Of a DNA stretch of 64,000 nt, positions 1 through 8,201 are shown piece by piece (the stretch's first letter is position 1; each line of letters starts with the position of its first letter). The translations under genes were made by a program, and so were the position numbers. The stretch is from contig NZ_VITV01000018.1 of assembly GCF_007828035.1 (NCBI RefSeq), positions 1 through 64,000 of the forward strand. Reading direction: 5' to 3'. Under the pieces are notes generated by a model. It worked only from the letters and a program-made list of their open reading frames with translations, made no database searches and was not told the DNA's origin. Source of the DNA: Nitrospirillum amazonense. GTDB taxonomy: Bacteria; Pseudomonadota; Alphaproteobacteria; Azospirillales; Azospirillaceae.

Positions 1-188
<188 letters not shown>

Positions 189-253
189 GGTCTTATCCGC
201 CTTTGCCTGACAGTCTGAAGTTAAGCTTTAGGATTTCGCGTGGAGCTTCGTAC

Positions 254-327
254 TGGAGCGGGTGAGGGGAATCGAACCCCCGTCGTAAGCTTGGAAGGCT
301 TCTGCTCTACCATTGAGCTACACCCGC
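254..327 (-). tRNA. tRNA-Gly(TCC)
   Basis: The 74-nt minus-strand sequence folds as a cloverleaf: acceptor stem GCGGGTG, D-loop with AATGGTAGAG, anticodon loop CTTCCAA (anticodon TCC), T-loop GGTTCGATTCC and an encoded CCA. It lies 65 nt upstream of tuf and 97 nt downstream of tRNA-Tyr, so the three genes probably share a transcript. Confidence 0.96.
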
Positions 328-424
328 CTAAGTCTCTGCCGCTCCATACCCCGGAACTGCTTCGCGCACGCGGGGAGCCAGTAAACCCACCCCTCATCAC
401 TGGGGGGCGGTTTTACCGGCAAAG

Positions 425-510
425 TGGTGGAAGGGGTAGGATTCGAACCTACGTACGCTAACGCGGGCAGATTTACAGTCTGCTGCCTTTAACCACTCGG
501 CCACCCTTCC
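425..510 (-). tRNA. tRNA-Tyr(GTA)
   Basis: The 86-nt minus-strand sequence has acceptor stem GGAAGGG, an anticodon loop containing CTGTAAA (anticodon GTA), a long variable arm typical of class II tRNAs (CCGCGTTAGCGTACG), T-loop GGTTCGAATCC and an encoded CCA. It is the first gene of the tRNA-Tyr/tRNA-Gly/tuf unit. Confidence 0.96.
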
Positions 511-551
511 GTCGCCGCGTGTCCGACCGGGGTCGAAAACGGTGGACAGGT

Positions 552-580
552 GGGTAGGCGTTTCGACCCCCTCCTGTCAA
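552..580 (-). promoter_or_regulatory. Candidate promoter for tRNA-Tyr/tRNA-Gly/tuf
   Basis: On the minus strand a perfect TTGACA (575-580) is followed after 17 nt by CTACCC, a weak -10 match, and then GC-rich DNA before the mature tRNA-Tyr 5' end at 510. A consensus -35 with a GC-rich discriminator is common for stable-RNA operons. The -10 is poor, so this is tentative. Confidence 0.35.
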
Positions 581-680
581 CGGGGAAATGTTGGTCGAAC
601 GAAAAGACTTGGCGGCAACCGTGCCATGCCTTGCGGAAAGCAGTGGCAACCCTGCACCGCTTGGCGCTAAGGATGGCACC

Positions 681-1610
681 ATGAAGCGATCTGGATTTTC
701 CAATCAGGGTGGTTCCCGCGCCGGCGGCAACGGCCCCTCCTCCCCCAATTCCCCCCGCCCGCCCCGCGATGGCGGTCGTCCGGGTGCGTCCACGCCGCGC
801 GTCCAGGGTGAGCGCCCGCGCGCGCAGGATGGGCGTCTGGACGGCGCCAAGAAGACCACAGCCCCCAAAGCCACGCCCAAGCCCGGCATGCTCTACGGCC
901 AGCACCCCGTCGTGGCGGCCTGGACCAATCCCGAGCGGCGCTGCAAGGCCCTGCTGGCCACGCCGGCGGGGCTGGAGCTGATAGCCGAGGCCTTCGCCCA
1001 GGCCAAGGCCGCCGGCCTCGCACGGCCCGAGCCCACGGTGGTGGAGCGCGAGGCGCTGGACCGCCTGCTGCCGGCCGGCGCCGTGCACCAGGGCCTGGTG
1101 CTGGACGCCAGCCCCCTGCCCGAGCTTGACATCGCCGACGTCGCCCGCGCCTGCGGGGAGACGGATATGGTGGTGGTGCTGGACCAGGTGACCGATCCGC
1201 ACAACGTGGGCGCCATCCTGCGCTCCGCCGCCGCCTTCGGCGCCAAGGCCGTCATCGTCCAGGACCGGCACGCGCCGGAAGTGACGGGCGTGCTGGCCAA
1301 GACGGCCTCGGGCGCCCTGGAAGTGGTCCCCCTGGTGCGGGTCACCAACCTGTCCCGGGCCCTGACCGAATTGCAGGACGGCGGATTCTTCTGCGTCGGC
1401 CTGGCCGAATCGGGGCCGAAGCCCCTGCACGCACTGGATTTTCCGGGCCGCGTGGCCGTCGTCATGGGTTCGGAGGGCGATGGACTGCGCCGCTTGACCA
1501 TGGAACGCTGCGACGCGCTGGCCCATCTACCGACCCGGCCCCCCATCGGCAGCCTGAATGTGTCGAACGCGGCCGCCGTGGCGCTTTACGAGGTCGCACG
1601 GCGACGCTAA
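681..1610 (+). CDS. rlmB: TrmH/SpoU-family 23S rRNA 2'-O-methyltransferase (RlmB-like)
   Basis: SAM-dependent 2'-O-ribose methyltransferase; RlmB members modify G2251 of 23S rRNA. The 309-residue protein has a Pro/Arg-rich, probably disordered N-terminus (about 1-70), a SpoU substrate-binding domain beginning near LYGQHPVVAAW, and a C-terminal SPOUT knot. The three TrmH motifs are visible: TDPHNVGAILRSAAAFG, VMGSEGDGLRR and IGSLNVSNAAAVALYE. I chose ATG 681 because the upstream in-frame ATG (588) adds only poorly protein-like sequence, whereas AAGGATGG precedes 681 at good spacing. It diverges from the tRNA/tuf unit and precedes tRNA-Thr. RlmB against another TrmH paralogue is inferred from the N-terminal domain. 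Confidence 0.88.
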   Translation: MKRSGFSNQGGSRAGGNGPSSPNSPRPPRDGGRPGASTPRVQGERPRAQDGRLDGAKKTTAPKATPKPGMLYGQHPVVAAWTNPERRCKALLATPAGLELIAEAFAQAKAAGLARPEPTVVEREALDRLLPAGAVHQGLVLDASPLPELDIADVARACGETDMVVVLDQVTDPHNVGAILRSAAAFGAKAVIVQDRHAPEVTGVLAKTASGALEVVPLVRVTNLSRALTELQDGGFFCVGLAESGPKPLHALDFPGRVAVVMGSEGDGLRRLTMERCDALAHLPTRPPIGSLNVSNAAAVALYEVARRR

Positions 1611-1655
1611 GGTCTGCCCGCGTTCGACACCCCGGGCTGCCCCGGGGTCCTGGGA

Positions 1656-1731
1656 GCCGGCTTAGCTCAGTTGGTAGAGCAACCGCCTTGTAAGCGGTAG
1701 GTCGCGAGTTCAAGTCTCGCAGCCGGCACCA
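1656..1731 (+). tRNA. tRNA-Thr(TGT)
   Basis: The 76-nt sequence has acceptor stem GCCGGCT, D-arm AGCTCAGTTGGTAGAGC, anticodon loop CTTGTAA (anticodon TGT), T-loop AGTTCAAGTCT and an encoded CCA. It lies 45 nt downstream of the RlmB-like gene, after a short GC-rich inverted repeat (CACCCCGGG/CCCCGGGGT). Confidence 0.96.
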
Positions 1732-1811
1732 GTTTCAGGCTTCCCACTCCCAGATGCCGGATGGCCGCCTGCGTGGTCTTGGCCGATCCCCGGTTTCCGG
1801 TCCGCTACGCT

Positions 1812-2585
1812 TCACCTGATCACATACGGCTTGTGCCCCAGATCCAGCCCGACATTGCCCTCGGGCACGTCGTTGAAGCTGCGGTAATGGGTGCCGGGGC
1901 CACCGACATATTCGGCCAGCGCGTCGTCGTTCACGTAGTAGACCGCCTGGGAGCGGTAGATGTAGTAGCCGTCCCGACTGATGGAGACGGTCAGCATCAG
2001 CTCGGTCGAGGTCTCCTCCACCGTGGCGCGGGCGGTGTCCAGCGCCACGCCGCCGGCTGCCGCCGTGATCCCCCAGGGCATGGCGTCCAGCATAAGCTTG
2101 CCCACGGCGACACCGGCACCGAGGGCCGTCAGTGGGCCGGGCACGGTGTGGTTGGCGTTGGTGAACTTGGGATGGGCGATGGCGTTGGCGTCGATGGCCA
2201 CCGCCACCACGTCGGGCTTGGGCTCCATGGCCACGGCGTGGCCGTTCTGGACGAAGGCCGTGGTCAGCGCCTGCTGGAAGGCGTCGGCGAAGGTGGTGTC
2301 GCTGTGCCGCGTCAGGTAGATCTGCACCGGCGGTTTTTGCCCCGTCTGCTCCTGCAGATAGGCGGAAACTGCCGAGGCCACGTCCTTGGCCACGATCACC
2401 CAATGGGCCGCCGTCTCCATCTTGTACTGCGGCGGCGTCAGAAAGGCGGCCGCCATGGGCCGCTCCGAACAGCCGGACACCAAGCCGCCCGCCAGCAGCA
2501 GGCCACCGAGCGCCGCCACAGGCAGGGCGCGCAGGTGGGGGGAAAGGCGGGACCGAAGCGCGGCGCGGGGCATGGGGCTATTCAT
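1812..2585 (-). CDS. Predicted lipoprotein of unknown function
   Basis: The 257-residue protein starts at ATG 2585 with a basic, hydrophobic leader ending in the lipobox LVSGC, so it is probably lipidated and membrane-anchored. I do not recognise a family. The mature part has an alternating polar region that could be beta-rich (about 60-130), a Gly/Ala-rich hydrophobic stretch (around LGAGVAVGKLMLDAMPWG) and a Tyr-rich C-terminal part (YYIYRSQAVYYVN). The ORF extends upstream to 2636, but that extension is not signal-peptide-like. It lies downstream of phoU on the same strand, separated by the palindrome array at 2698-2776. Confidence 0.7.
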   Translation of the reverse strand: MNSPMPRAALRSRLSPHLRALPVAALGGLLLAGGLVSGCSERPMAAAFLTPPQYKMETAAHWVIVAKDVASAVSAYLQEQTGQKPPVQIYLTRHSDTTFADAFQQALTTAFVQNGHAVAMEPKPDVVAVAIDANAIAHPKFTNANHTVPGPLTALGAGVAVGKLMLDAMPWGITAAAGGVALDTARATVEETSTELMLTVSISRDGYYIYRSQAVYYVNDDALAEYVGGPGTHYRSFNDVPEGNVGLDLGHKPYVIR

Positions 2586-2697
2586 CTCTGGCGTCTCGAT
2601 TCTTGGGGGAGGAGCCGCCACCGGGCGGTCCCCCACCAGTCACAAGAGCAAACCACGTGCCAGGTTTATGCTTGGTTGCCCGCGCCCCGCCCCGGCC

Positions 2698-2776
2698 GTC
2701 ACACCCGCGGCGTGACGATGGCCCTAAGTCACGCCGGCGGCGTGACGGCAGTCTCGGGTCACGCCGGGGGCGTGAC
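2698..2776. repeat. Three tandem 19-bp palindromes with a 30-bp period
   Basis: Palindromes lie at 2698-2716, 2728-2746 and 2758-2776. The middle one, GTCACGCCGGCGGCGTGAC, is a perfect dyad of two 9-bp arms around one base. The third has one arm mismatch and the first has two. The starts are exactly 30 bp apart, close to three helical turns. The third copy encodes the last residues and stop codon of phoU; the other two extend into the gap before the lipoprotein gene. This could be a protein-binding array, an RNA structure, or tandem duplication of the phoU 3' end. Confidence 0.85.
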
Positions 2777-3472
2777 GATGGTCAGCGCGGTATCATCACC
2801 CTTGGCGCGTTCCGCGTCGGGGGCCTGGCCAAGGACCTGGAAGCATAGCGTTTCGGCGATGTTGGTCGCGTGGTCGCCGATACGCTCCAGGTTCTTCGCG
2901 GCGAACATCAGATGGGTGCAGGCGGTGATGCGCTGCGGCGCTTCCATCATATAGGTCAGCAGTTCGCGGAACAGGGCGGTATAGGCCAGATCCACCTCGT
3001 TGTCCGCCTCGCGCACGGCCAGCGCCGCCGCCGCGTCGGCATCGGCGTAGGCCGTCACCACCCGGGTCAGCATGTCGTTGGCCGCATCGCCGATGCGGCG
3101 CAGCGAGCGGGTCAGCTCCACCTCCGGCATCTGGTTCAGGGCGAGCGAGCGCTTGGCCACGTTGGCCGCGAAGTCACCGATGCGTTCCAGGTTGTTGGCA
3201 ATCTTCAACGCCGCCACCACCTCGCGCAGGTCACGGCCCACCGGGGCCCGCAGCGCCAGCAGCTTCAGCGTCTGGTTCTCGATCTGCTGCTCCAGGGCAT
3301 CGACCTGGGCGTCATCGGCCATGACGGCCGCGGCCAGATCGCCGTCACGTTCCAGAGTCGCCTTCAAGGCCCGGCTCAGCTGTGTGGAAGCCAACCGCCC
3401 CATGTCCGTGATGGTGCGGTGCAGCTGGGCCAGTTCCTCGTCATAGGACGCCACGATATGGCCGGTCGACAT
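2759..3472 (-). CDS. phoU: Phosphate signalling regulator PhoU
   Basis: PhoU links the Pst phosphate transporter to the PhoR kinase and keeps the Pho regulon off when phosphate is plentiful. The 237-residue protein has the usual length and two repeated three-helix PhoU domains (about 10-100 and 110-205). Metal-binding acidic motifs are visible in ERIGDFAANVAKRS and ERIGDHATNIAET. ATG 3472 (MSTGHIVASYDEEL) matches the family N-terminus; the longer ORF adds unrelated sequence. There are no pst or phoBR genes beside it, so it is an orphan here. Its last codons lie inside a palindrome array. Confidence 0.95.
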   Translation of the reverse strand: MSTGHIVASYDEELAQLHRTITDMGRLASTQLSRALKATLERDGDLAAAVMADDAQVDALEQQIENQTLKLLALRAPVGRDLREVVAALKIANNLERIGDFAANVAKRSLALNQMPEVELTRSLRRIGDAANDMLTRVVTAYADADAAAALAVREADNEVDLAYTALFRELLTYMMEAPQRITACTHLMFAAKNLERIGDHATNIAETLCFQVLGQAPDAERAKGDDTALTIVTPPA

Positions 3473-3753
3473 TGGTTCTTGTTCCCTGAAAACGATAAAC
3501 AGCGAAAACGACAAATGGCGGCATCCCGGCAGGGCCGATCCGGATCTTATAGGCCCCTGGCCTCCGATTCTGCCTTGGCCCCGCCATCCCTTTACCCGCC
3601 ACGCGGATGCAGATTTACGACCTAGCTTGTCCAATGTGCCGCCAGCGTCAATGTTTTCTTAGCAAAGGGGTAGGATGTTTAGTTGTAACCAGCCCGAAAG
3701 AAATACAGACTGCCCGCAAATTTGTGATCGCTGCTGAGGGGCCCAATCGGGGC

Positions 3754-5055
3754 ATGACACCGCACGAACTGATCGCCGTATTGGAAAAGCACGATCGCTG
3801 GCTGAAGCGGAAGACCGGCGGCGCGCGCGCCATGCTGCCCCTGGTCGATCTGCAGGGCGCCAGCTTCGTCGGCATGAACCTGCAATCGGCCAAGCTGTCG
3901 GGCGCCAACCTCACCGGCTGCGACTTCACCACCGCCAACCTCAGCATGGCCGACCTGTTCGCCGCCAAGCTGACCCGCGCCATCCTGATCAACGCCAACC
4001 TCTACCGCGCCGACCTGCGCGGCGCCCACATGCGCGGCGCCCGCCTGAAGGGCGCCATCCTGCGCGAGGCCGACTTGCGCGGCGGCGCGCTGCTGGACCG
4101 CCGGGGGCCCGGCCAGGTCAGCATGCAGCAGTCCGACCTGCGTGGCGCGGACATGGACGACGCCCTGCTGTCCAGCGCCAACCTGGCGGGCGCCGACCTC
4201 AGCGAGACCAGCATGGTGGGTGCCGACTGCTCAGGCGCGCAGCTGTCGGGCTGTAACCTGGCCAAGTCGGTGCTGAAGTCGGCCAACTTCACCAACTGCG
4301 ACATGCGCGGCGTGAACCTGTCGGGCAGCAACCTGACGGGCGCCGTGCTGCGGGACTGCCGCCTGACCGGCGCCACCCTGGCCGGCGCGATCCTGATGAA
4401 CGCCGACCTGACGGGGGCCAACCTGGACGGCGTGGACCTGACCGGCGTGGACACCACCGGCGCCAACCTGGCGCGCGGGTCGGAAAACTTCTCGGAGAAG
4501 ATCCAGAAGGCGCTGGGCCACCATCGCACCTGGATTCTCAGCAACGGCGCCAAAGGCATCCGGGCGGAACTGGCGGCCGAAGACCTGAGCCACATCGACC
4601 TGAAGGGCGTGAACCTCAGCGGCGCCGACCTGAAGGGCGCCAAGATGGTGGGCGCCAAGCTGCGCGATTCCATGTTCATCATGTCGGACCTCGCCGGGGC
4701 CGACTTGCGCGGCGCCGACCTGACGGGCGCCACCCTGGATGGTGTCAGCCTGCGTGGCACCGACCTGACGGGCGCCAAACTGGACGGGGCCGAGATCGGC
4801 TCCGTCGACATCAAAGGGCCGGACGGCCGCCCCATCGGCCGGCTGTGGCCCGCCAACCTGGCCGACGCGCTGTTGCTGAAGGCCAGCCTGCAGCGCGCCA
4901 ATCTGCGCAGCGCCAACCTGTCGGGCGCCGACCTGCGCGGCGCGGATCTGTCCGGCGCCAACCTGATCGACGCCAACCTGCGCGGCGCGCAGCTGGAGGG
5001 CGCCATCCTGGACGGCGCCGCCATGCCCGCCCAGATCGACGACGACGACGAATAA
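3754..5055 (+). CDS. Large pentapeptide-repeat protein
   Basis: A 433-residue protein built almost entirely of A(D/N)LxG-type pentapeptides, which fold as a right-handed quadrilateral beta-helix. A non-repeat N-terminus (MTPHELIAVLEKHDRWLK) precedes the first repeats. A central interruption (about 245-275, HHRTWILSNGAKGIRAEL) splits two helix blocks, and a second break lies near GPDGRPIGRLW. It ends in an acidic tail (DDDDE). The molecular role of such proteins is usually unknown; some mimic DNA and bind gyrase. ATG 3754 is preferred because upstream sequence is AT-richer and promoter-like; GTG 3724 or ATG 3607 are alternatives. Confidence 0.85.
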   Translation: MTPHELIAVLEKHDRWLKRKTGGARAMLPLVDLQGASFVGMNLQSAKLSGANLTGCDFTTANLSMADLFAAKLTRAILINANLYRADLRGAHMRGARLKGAILREADLRGGALLDRRGPGQVSMQQSDLRGADMDDALLSSANLAGADLSETSMVGADCSGAQLSGCNLAKSVLKSANFTNCDMRGVNLSGSNLTGAVLRDCRLTGATLAGAILMNADLTGANLDGVDLTGVDTTGANLARGSENFSEKIQKALGHHRTWILSNGAKGIRAELAAEDLSHIDLKGVNLSGADLKGAKMVGAKLRDSMFIMSDLAGADLRGADLTGATLDGVSLRGTDLTGAKLDGAEIGSVDIKGPDGRPIGRLWPANLADALLLKASLQRANLRSANLSGADLRGADLSGANLIDANLRGAQLEGAILDGAAMPAQIDDDDE

Positions 5056-5285
5056 GCGCCGCCATCGGAGCGTTGCCCTACCACTGTAGTACAGGTGGGA
5101 TGACGCCGCGGTCATCGCCGCGACGGGCTGCCACCTGCCGGTCCTGCGACCCCAGCGCGAATCGGCCATGCCCTGGAACCGATGCCTACCCGTACCATTT
5201 AAGGCGCGACGGCGCGCTAGTGCCTGTCATGAAGACGGTTATGATGGGCCCGGTTTCAGGATCGGCGGCTGAGGGAGGGAGTGCG

Positions 5286-6164
5286 ATGCGACAGGTGACG
5301 GTGGCGGCCACCCAAACGTGGTGCGACTGGAACAAGGGGGGCAACATCGACCGGGTGGAGGCGCTGGTGCGCCGCGCCGCAGCCGAAGGCGCCCAGATCA
5401 TCCTGCCGCAGGAACTGTTCGAGACGCCCTACTTCTGCATCAACCAGAAGGCCGCGCACTTCGCCCACGCCGCCCCGGCGGAGGGCCATCCCGTGCTGAG
5501 CCGCTTCACCGCCCTGGCCCGCGAGCTGCAGGTGGTCCTGCCCACCAGCTTTTTCGAGCGGGCGGGCAACGCCTATTTCAACTCCCTGGCCATGATCGAC
5601 GCCGACGGCAGCATCCTGGGCATCTACCGCAAGAGCCATATCCCCGACGGCCCCGGCTATCAGGAGAAGTTCTACTTCAGCCCCGGCGACACCGGCTTCC
5701 AGGTCTACAGGACCCGCTACGCCACCATCGGCACGGCCATCTGCTGGGACCAGTGGTTCCCGGAGGCCGCGCGCATCATGGCCCTTCAGGGGGCGGAGAT
5801 CCTGTTCTACCCCACCGCCATCGGGTCGGAGCCGCAAGACCCCACCCTGGACAGCCGCGACCACTGGCAGCGGGTGATGCAGGGGCACGCCGGCGCCAAC
5901 CTGGTGCCGCTGGTGGCCAGCAACCGCGTGGGCACCGAGCCGGACGACGACCGGTCCATCACCTTCTACGGCTCCTCCTTCATCGCCGGCCCCAAGGGCG
6001 AGAAGGTGGCGGAAGCGAATCGCGAGGAGGAGACGGTGCTGACCGCGACCTTCGACTTGGACGAAATCGCGAAGGTCCGTTCCTCCTGGGGGGTGTTCCG
6101 CGACCGCCGGCCGGAGCTGTATGCGCCGCTGTTGACCCTGGATGGACGCACACGCAGGGGTTGA
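5286..6164 (+). CDS. aguB: N-carbamoylputrescine amidase
   Basis: Nitrilase-superfamily hydrolase that converts N-carbamoylputrescine to putrescine, CO2 and ammonia in the agmatine route. The 292-residue protein shows the Glu-Lys-Cys triad: E43 (PQELFE), K116 (YRKSHIPDGPGY) and C153 (TAICWDQWFPE). The segments SHIPDGPGYQEKFYFSPGD and ICWDQWFPEAAR are characteristic of AguB rather than beta-ureidopropionase. ATG 5286 follows a strong GAGGGAGGGAG ribosome site. No agmatine deiminase gene (aguA) is adjacent, so the partner enzyme must be encoded elsewhere. Confidence 0.92.
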   Translation: MRQVTVAATQTWCDWNKGGNIDRVEALVRRAAAEGAQIILPQELFETPYFCINQKAAHFAHAAPAEGHPVLSRFTALARELQVVLPTSFFERAGNAYFNSLAMIDADGSILGIYRKSHIPDGPGYQEKFYFSPGDTGFQVYRTRYATIGTAICWDQWFPEAARIMALQGAEILFYPTAIGSEPQDPTLDSRDHWQRVMQGHAGANLVPLVASNRVGTEPDDDRSITFYGSSFIAGPKGEKVAEANREEETVLTATFDLDEIAKVRSSWGVFRDRRPELYAPLLTLDGRTRRG

Positions 6165-6332
6165 CGGCAAATCGTTGCCAATTCAGTAGGCAAATGGCGC
6201 GTTAACCAACAATAACCATTACAAATGTGTCATGCATTGGCCTTAACTGCCGCATCCTCAGATAAATCCTTTTGCCAAGGGCGATTCTGCGATAAATGAG
6301 GGACGGCAGTTGTTAAATCGAGGTCAATACAA

Positions 6333-6797
6333 ATGGGTGCTCAAAAGAGCTCTGTGACCGGTACCCTTGCGTCCGCGTACTCACTTTCCAAGCGTGGCGA
6401 GGGTCCCAATCCTATCGATATCCATGTCGGCAATCGCTTGCGCTTGCGCCGTACTTTGCTGGGCCTGAGCCAGGAAATCCTGGGTGAGGCCGTGGGCATC
6501 ACGTTCCAGCAGCTGCAAAAGTACGAGCGGGGCATGAACCGCATCAGCGCCAGCCGGCTGTTCAACCTTTCCCAGGTGCTGGGCGTGCCCGTCGGGTACT
6601 TCTTCGAAGACCTGCCGGCGACCGAGCAGGCCACGCGCATCGCGCTGGGCAGCGAGGAAGGCGAGACCATGGCCCGGCGTGAGACGCTGGAGCTGGTGCG
6701 CGCCTACTACCGCGTGCCGGACGGTGCCGTGCGCCGCCGCGCCTTCGATCTGCTGAAGGCCCTGGGCGGTGACGTTCGGGAAGCCGAAGACGCCTAA
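6333..6797 (+). CDS. XRE-family regulator (PhrR-like)
   Basis: A 154-residue transcriptional regulator with a Cro/C1 helix-turn-helix at about 32-88 (VGNRLRLRRTLLGLSQEILG, then ITFQQLQKYERGMNRISASRLF) followed by VPVGYFFED. This core is typical of the alphaproteobacterial PhrR-like family, whose target sets are poorly known. The C-terminus has a short helical region (ETLELVRAYYRVPD..RRRAFDLLKAL). ATG 6333 follows GAGGTCAATACAA. The 168 nt upstream are clearly AT-richer than average and probably hold its promoter. A strong terminator follows, so it is likely monocistronic. Confidence 0.88.
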   Translation: MGAQKSSVTGTLASAYSLSKRGEGPNPIDIHVGNRLRLRRTLLGLSQEILGEAVGITFQQLQKYERGMNRISASRLFNLSQVLGVPVGYFFEDLPATEQATRIALGSEEGETMARRETLELVRAYYRVPDGAVRRRAFDLLKALGGDVREAEDA

Positions 6798-6834
6798 AGC
6801 CTGAAAGCGTCACGTTTTTTCAGGTATAGTGCCG

Positions 6835-6870
6835 ACCGCCGGATGGTCCCCATCCGGCGGTTGCCTTTTT
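6835..6870 (+). terminator. Rho-independent terminator after the XRE gene
   Basis: A perfect 12-bp stem (ACCGCCGGATGG / CCATCCGGCGGT, loop TCC) at 6835-6861 is followed by TGCC and TTTTT. It lies 38 nt after the XRE regulator stop and before the deacylase gene. Confidence 0.88.
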
Positions 6871-6895
6871 GGGCCCCTCACCCGCGGATGCCAGA

Positions 6896-8056
6896 ATGCC
6901 GCTGACCACCGAAGAGATCATCCTGGACCATGGTTTCCCGGGCACCCACCGGGCCGTGACCGTCCATCGCTTCGGCCCGGCAGACACCGACGCGGCCCCC
7001 CGCCCCAAGGCGTACATTCAGGCGGCCCTGCACGCCGACGAGATCCCCGGGCTGCTGGTGGCGCAGCACCTGCTGGCTCGGCTGAAGGCCGCCGACGCGG
7101 AAGGCCGCGTGCGGGGCGACATCATCCTGGTGCCCTACGCCAACCCCATCGGCCTGTCGCAAGCCGTGCTGGGCACGGCCATCGGCCGCTTCGCGCTGAG
7201 CAGCGGCGTCAACTTCAACCGCGATTTCCCCGATCTGGCCGCCCCGGTTGCCGACCAGGTGCTGGGCCGTCTGGGGTCTGACGCCGCCGCCAACGTGGCC
7301 CTGGTCCGCCGTGCCGCCCTGGCCGCCATCGCCGCCTGGGAAACGGCGACCGAGGCCGACAGCCTGCGCAAGACCTTGATGGGCCTGGCCATCGACGCCG
7401 ACCTGGTGCTGGACCTGCATTGCGACAGCGAAGCCCTGGTCCACGCCTACACCGGCACCGAATCCTGGCCCGACGCCGCCGACGTGATGGCGGAGTTGGG
7501 CTGCCGCGCCGTTTTTCTGGCGCTGGAGTCGGGCGGCAATCCGTTCGACGAGGCCTGTTCCGGCCTGTGGTGGCGCCTGCGCAACCGCCTGACCGCCGGC
7601 CTGTCCGGCACGGTGCCCCCCCTGCCCGCCGCCTGCCTGGCCGCCACCATCGAGCTGCGCGGCCGCCGTGACGTGGATGACGCCCTGGCCGCCGCCGACG
7701 CGGCCGCGCTGGTGCGCGTGCTGACCCGGCGCGGCCTGCTGGCGGGTGACATAGGGGCCCCGCCCGCCCCCGCCTGCCAGGCGACGCCGCTGGCCGGGGT
7801 GGACCGCGTGCGGGCCCCCGTGGCCGGGGTGGTGCTCTACACTGTGGCGCTGGGCGACACCGTCACCGTGGGCCAGACGGTGGCGGAGGTGGTGGACCCC
7901 GTCACCGGCGCCCGCCACGCCGCCCGCGCCCGCACCCCGGGAATCGTCTGGGCAAGGGCGGAACAGCGCTACACCGCCGCCGGCGCCATCATCACCAGCA
8001 TCGCCGGCGACCGCCCCCTGGCGGAAGAGGGCAGCGGGCTGTTGACCGCGCGATGA
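6896..8056 (+). CDS. Succinylglutamate desuccinylase/aspartoacylase-family zinc hydrolase
   Basis: A 386-residue M14-type metallohydrolase of the AstE/AspA superfamily, which cleaves amide bonds of N-acyl amino acids or related molecules. The zinc site is visible as HADEIPG (HxxE) and LDLHCD (His); ELRG late in the domain can supply the catalytic Glu. The C-terminal 90 residues (VRAPVAGVVLYTVALGDTV..) look like the biotinyl/lipoyl-like beta-barrel common at the end of this group. ATG 6896 starts directly after the preceding terminator. The substrate cannot be deduced; there is no ectoine or arginine catabolic context. Confidence 0.8.
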   Translation: MPLTTEEIILDHGFPGTHRAVTVHRFGPADTDAAPRPKAYIQAALHADEIPGLLVAQHLLARLKAADAEGRVRGDIILVPYANPIGLSQAVLGTAIGRFALSSGVNFNRDFPDLAAPVADQVLGRLGSDAAANVALVRRAALAAIAAWETATEADSLRKTLMGLAIDADLVLDLHCDSEALVHAYTGTESWPDAADVMAELGCRAVFLALESGGNPFDEACSGLWWRLRNRLTAGLSGTVPPLPAACLAATIELRGRRDVDDALAAADAAALVRVLTRRGLLAGDIGAPPAPACQATPLAGVDRVRAPVAGVVLYTVALGDTVTVGQTVAEVVDPVTGARHAARARTPGIVWARAEQRYTAAGAIITSIAGDRPLAEEGSGLLTAR

Positions 8057-8201
8057 CCTCGTCTGCGGTCCCCTTCCTGATAATGGCCCCCTTCCCCTTC
8101 ACGCGGGCGGCCCTTGCCCCTGAACGCGCTTCCAAGGGAAACTGTTGCCGGGAGAAGACCCGCCGCGGGCGCGGCGGCCGATGAGTCAACGCGGGGATAT
8201 C

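Noticed and set aside
6190-6240. CtrA-like site (TTAA-N7-TAAC) upstream of the XRE gene
   Set aside because: The second half-site matches only partly, and such AT-rich motifs are expected in the promoter region.
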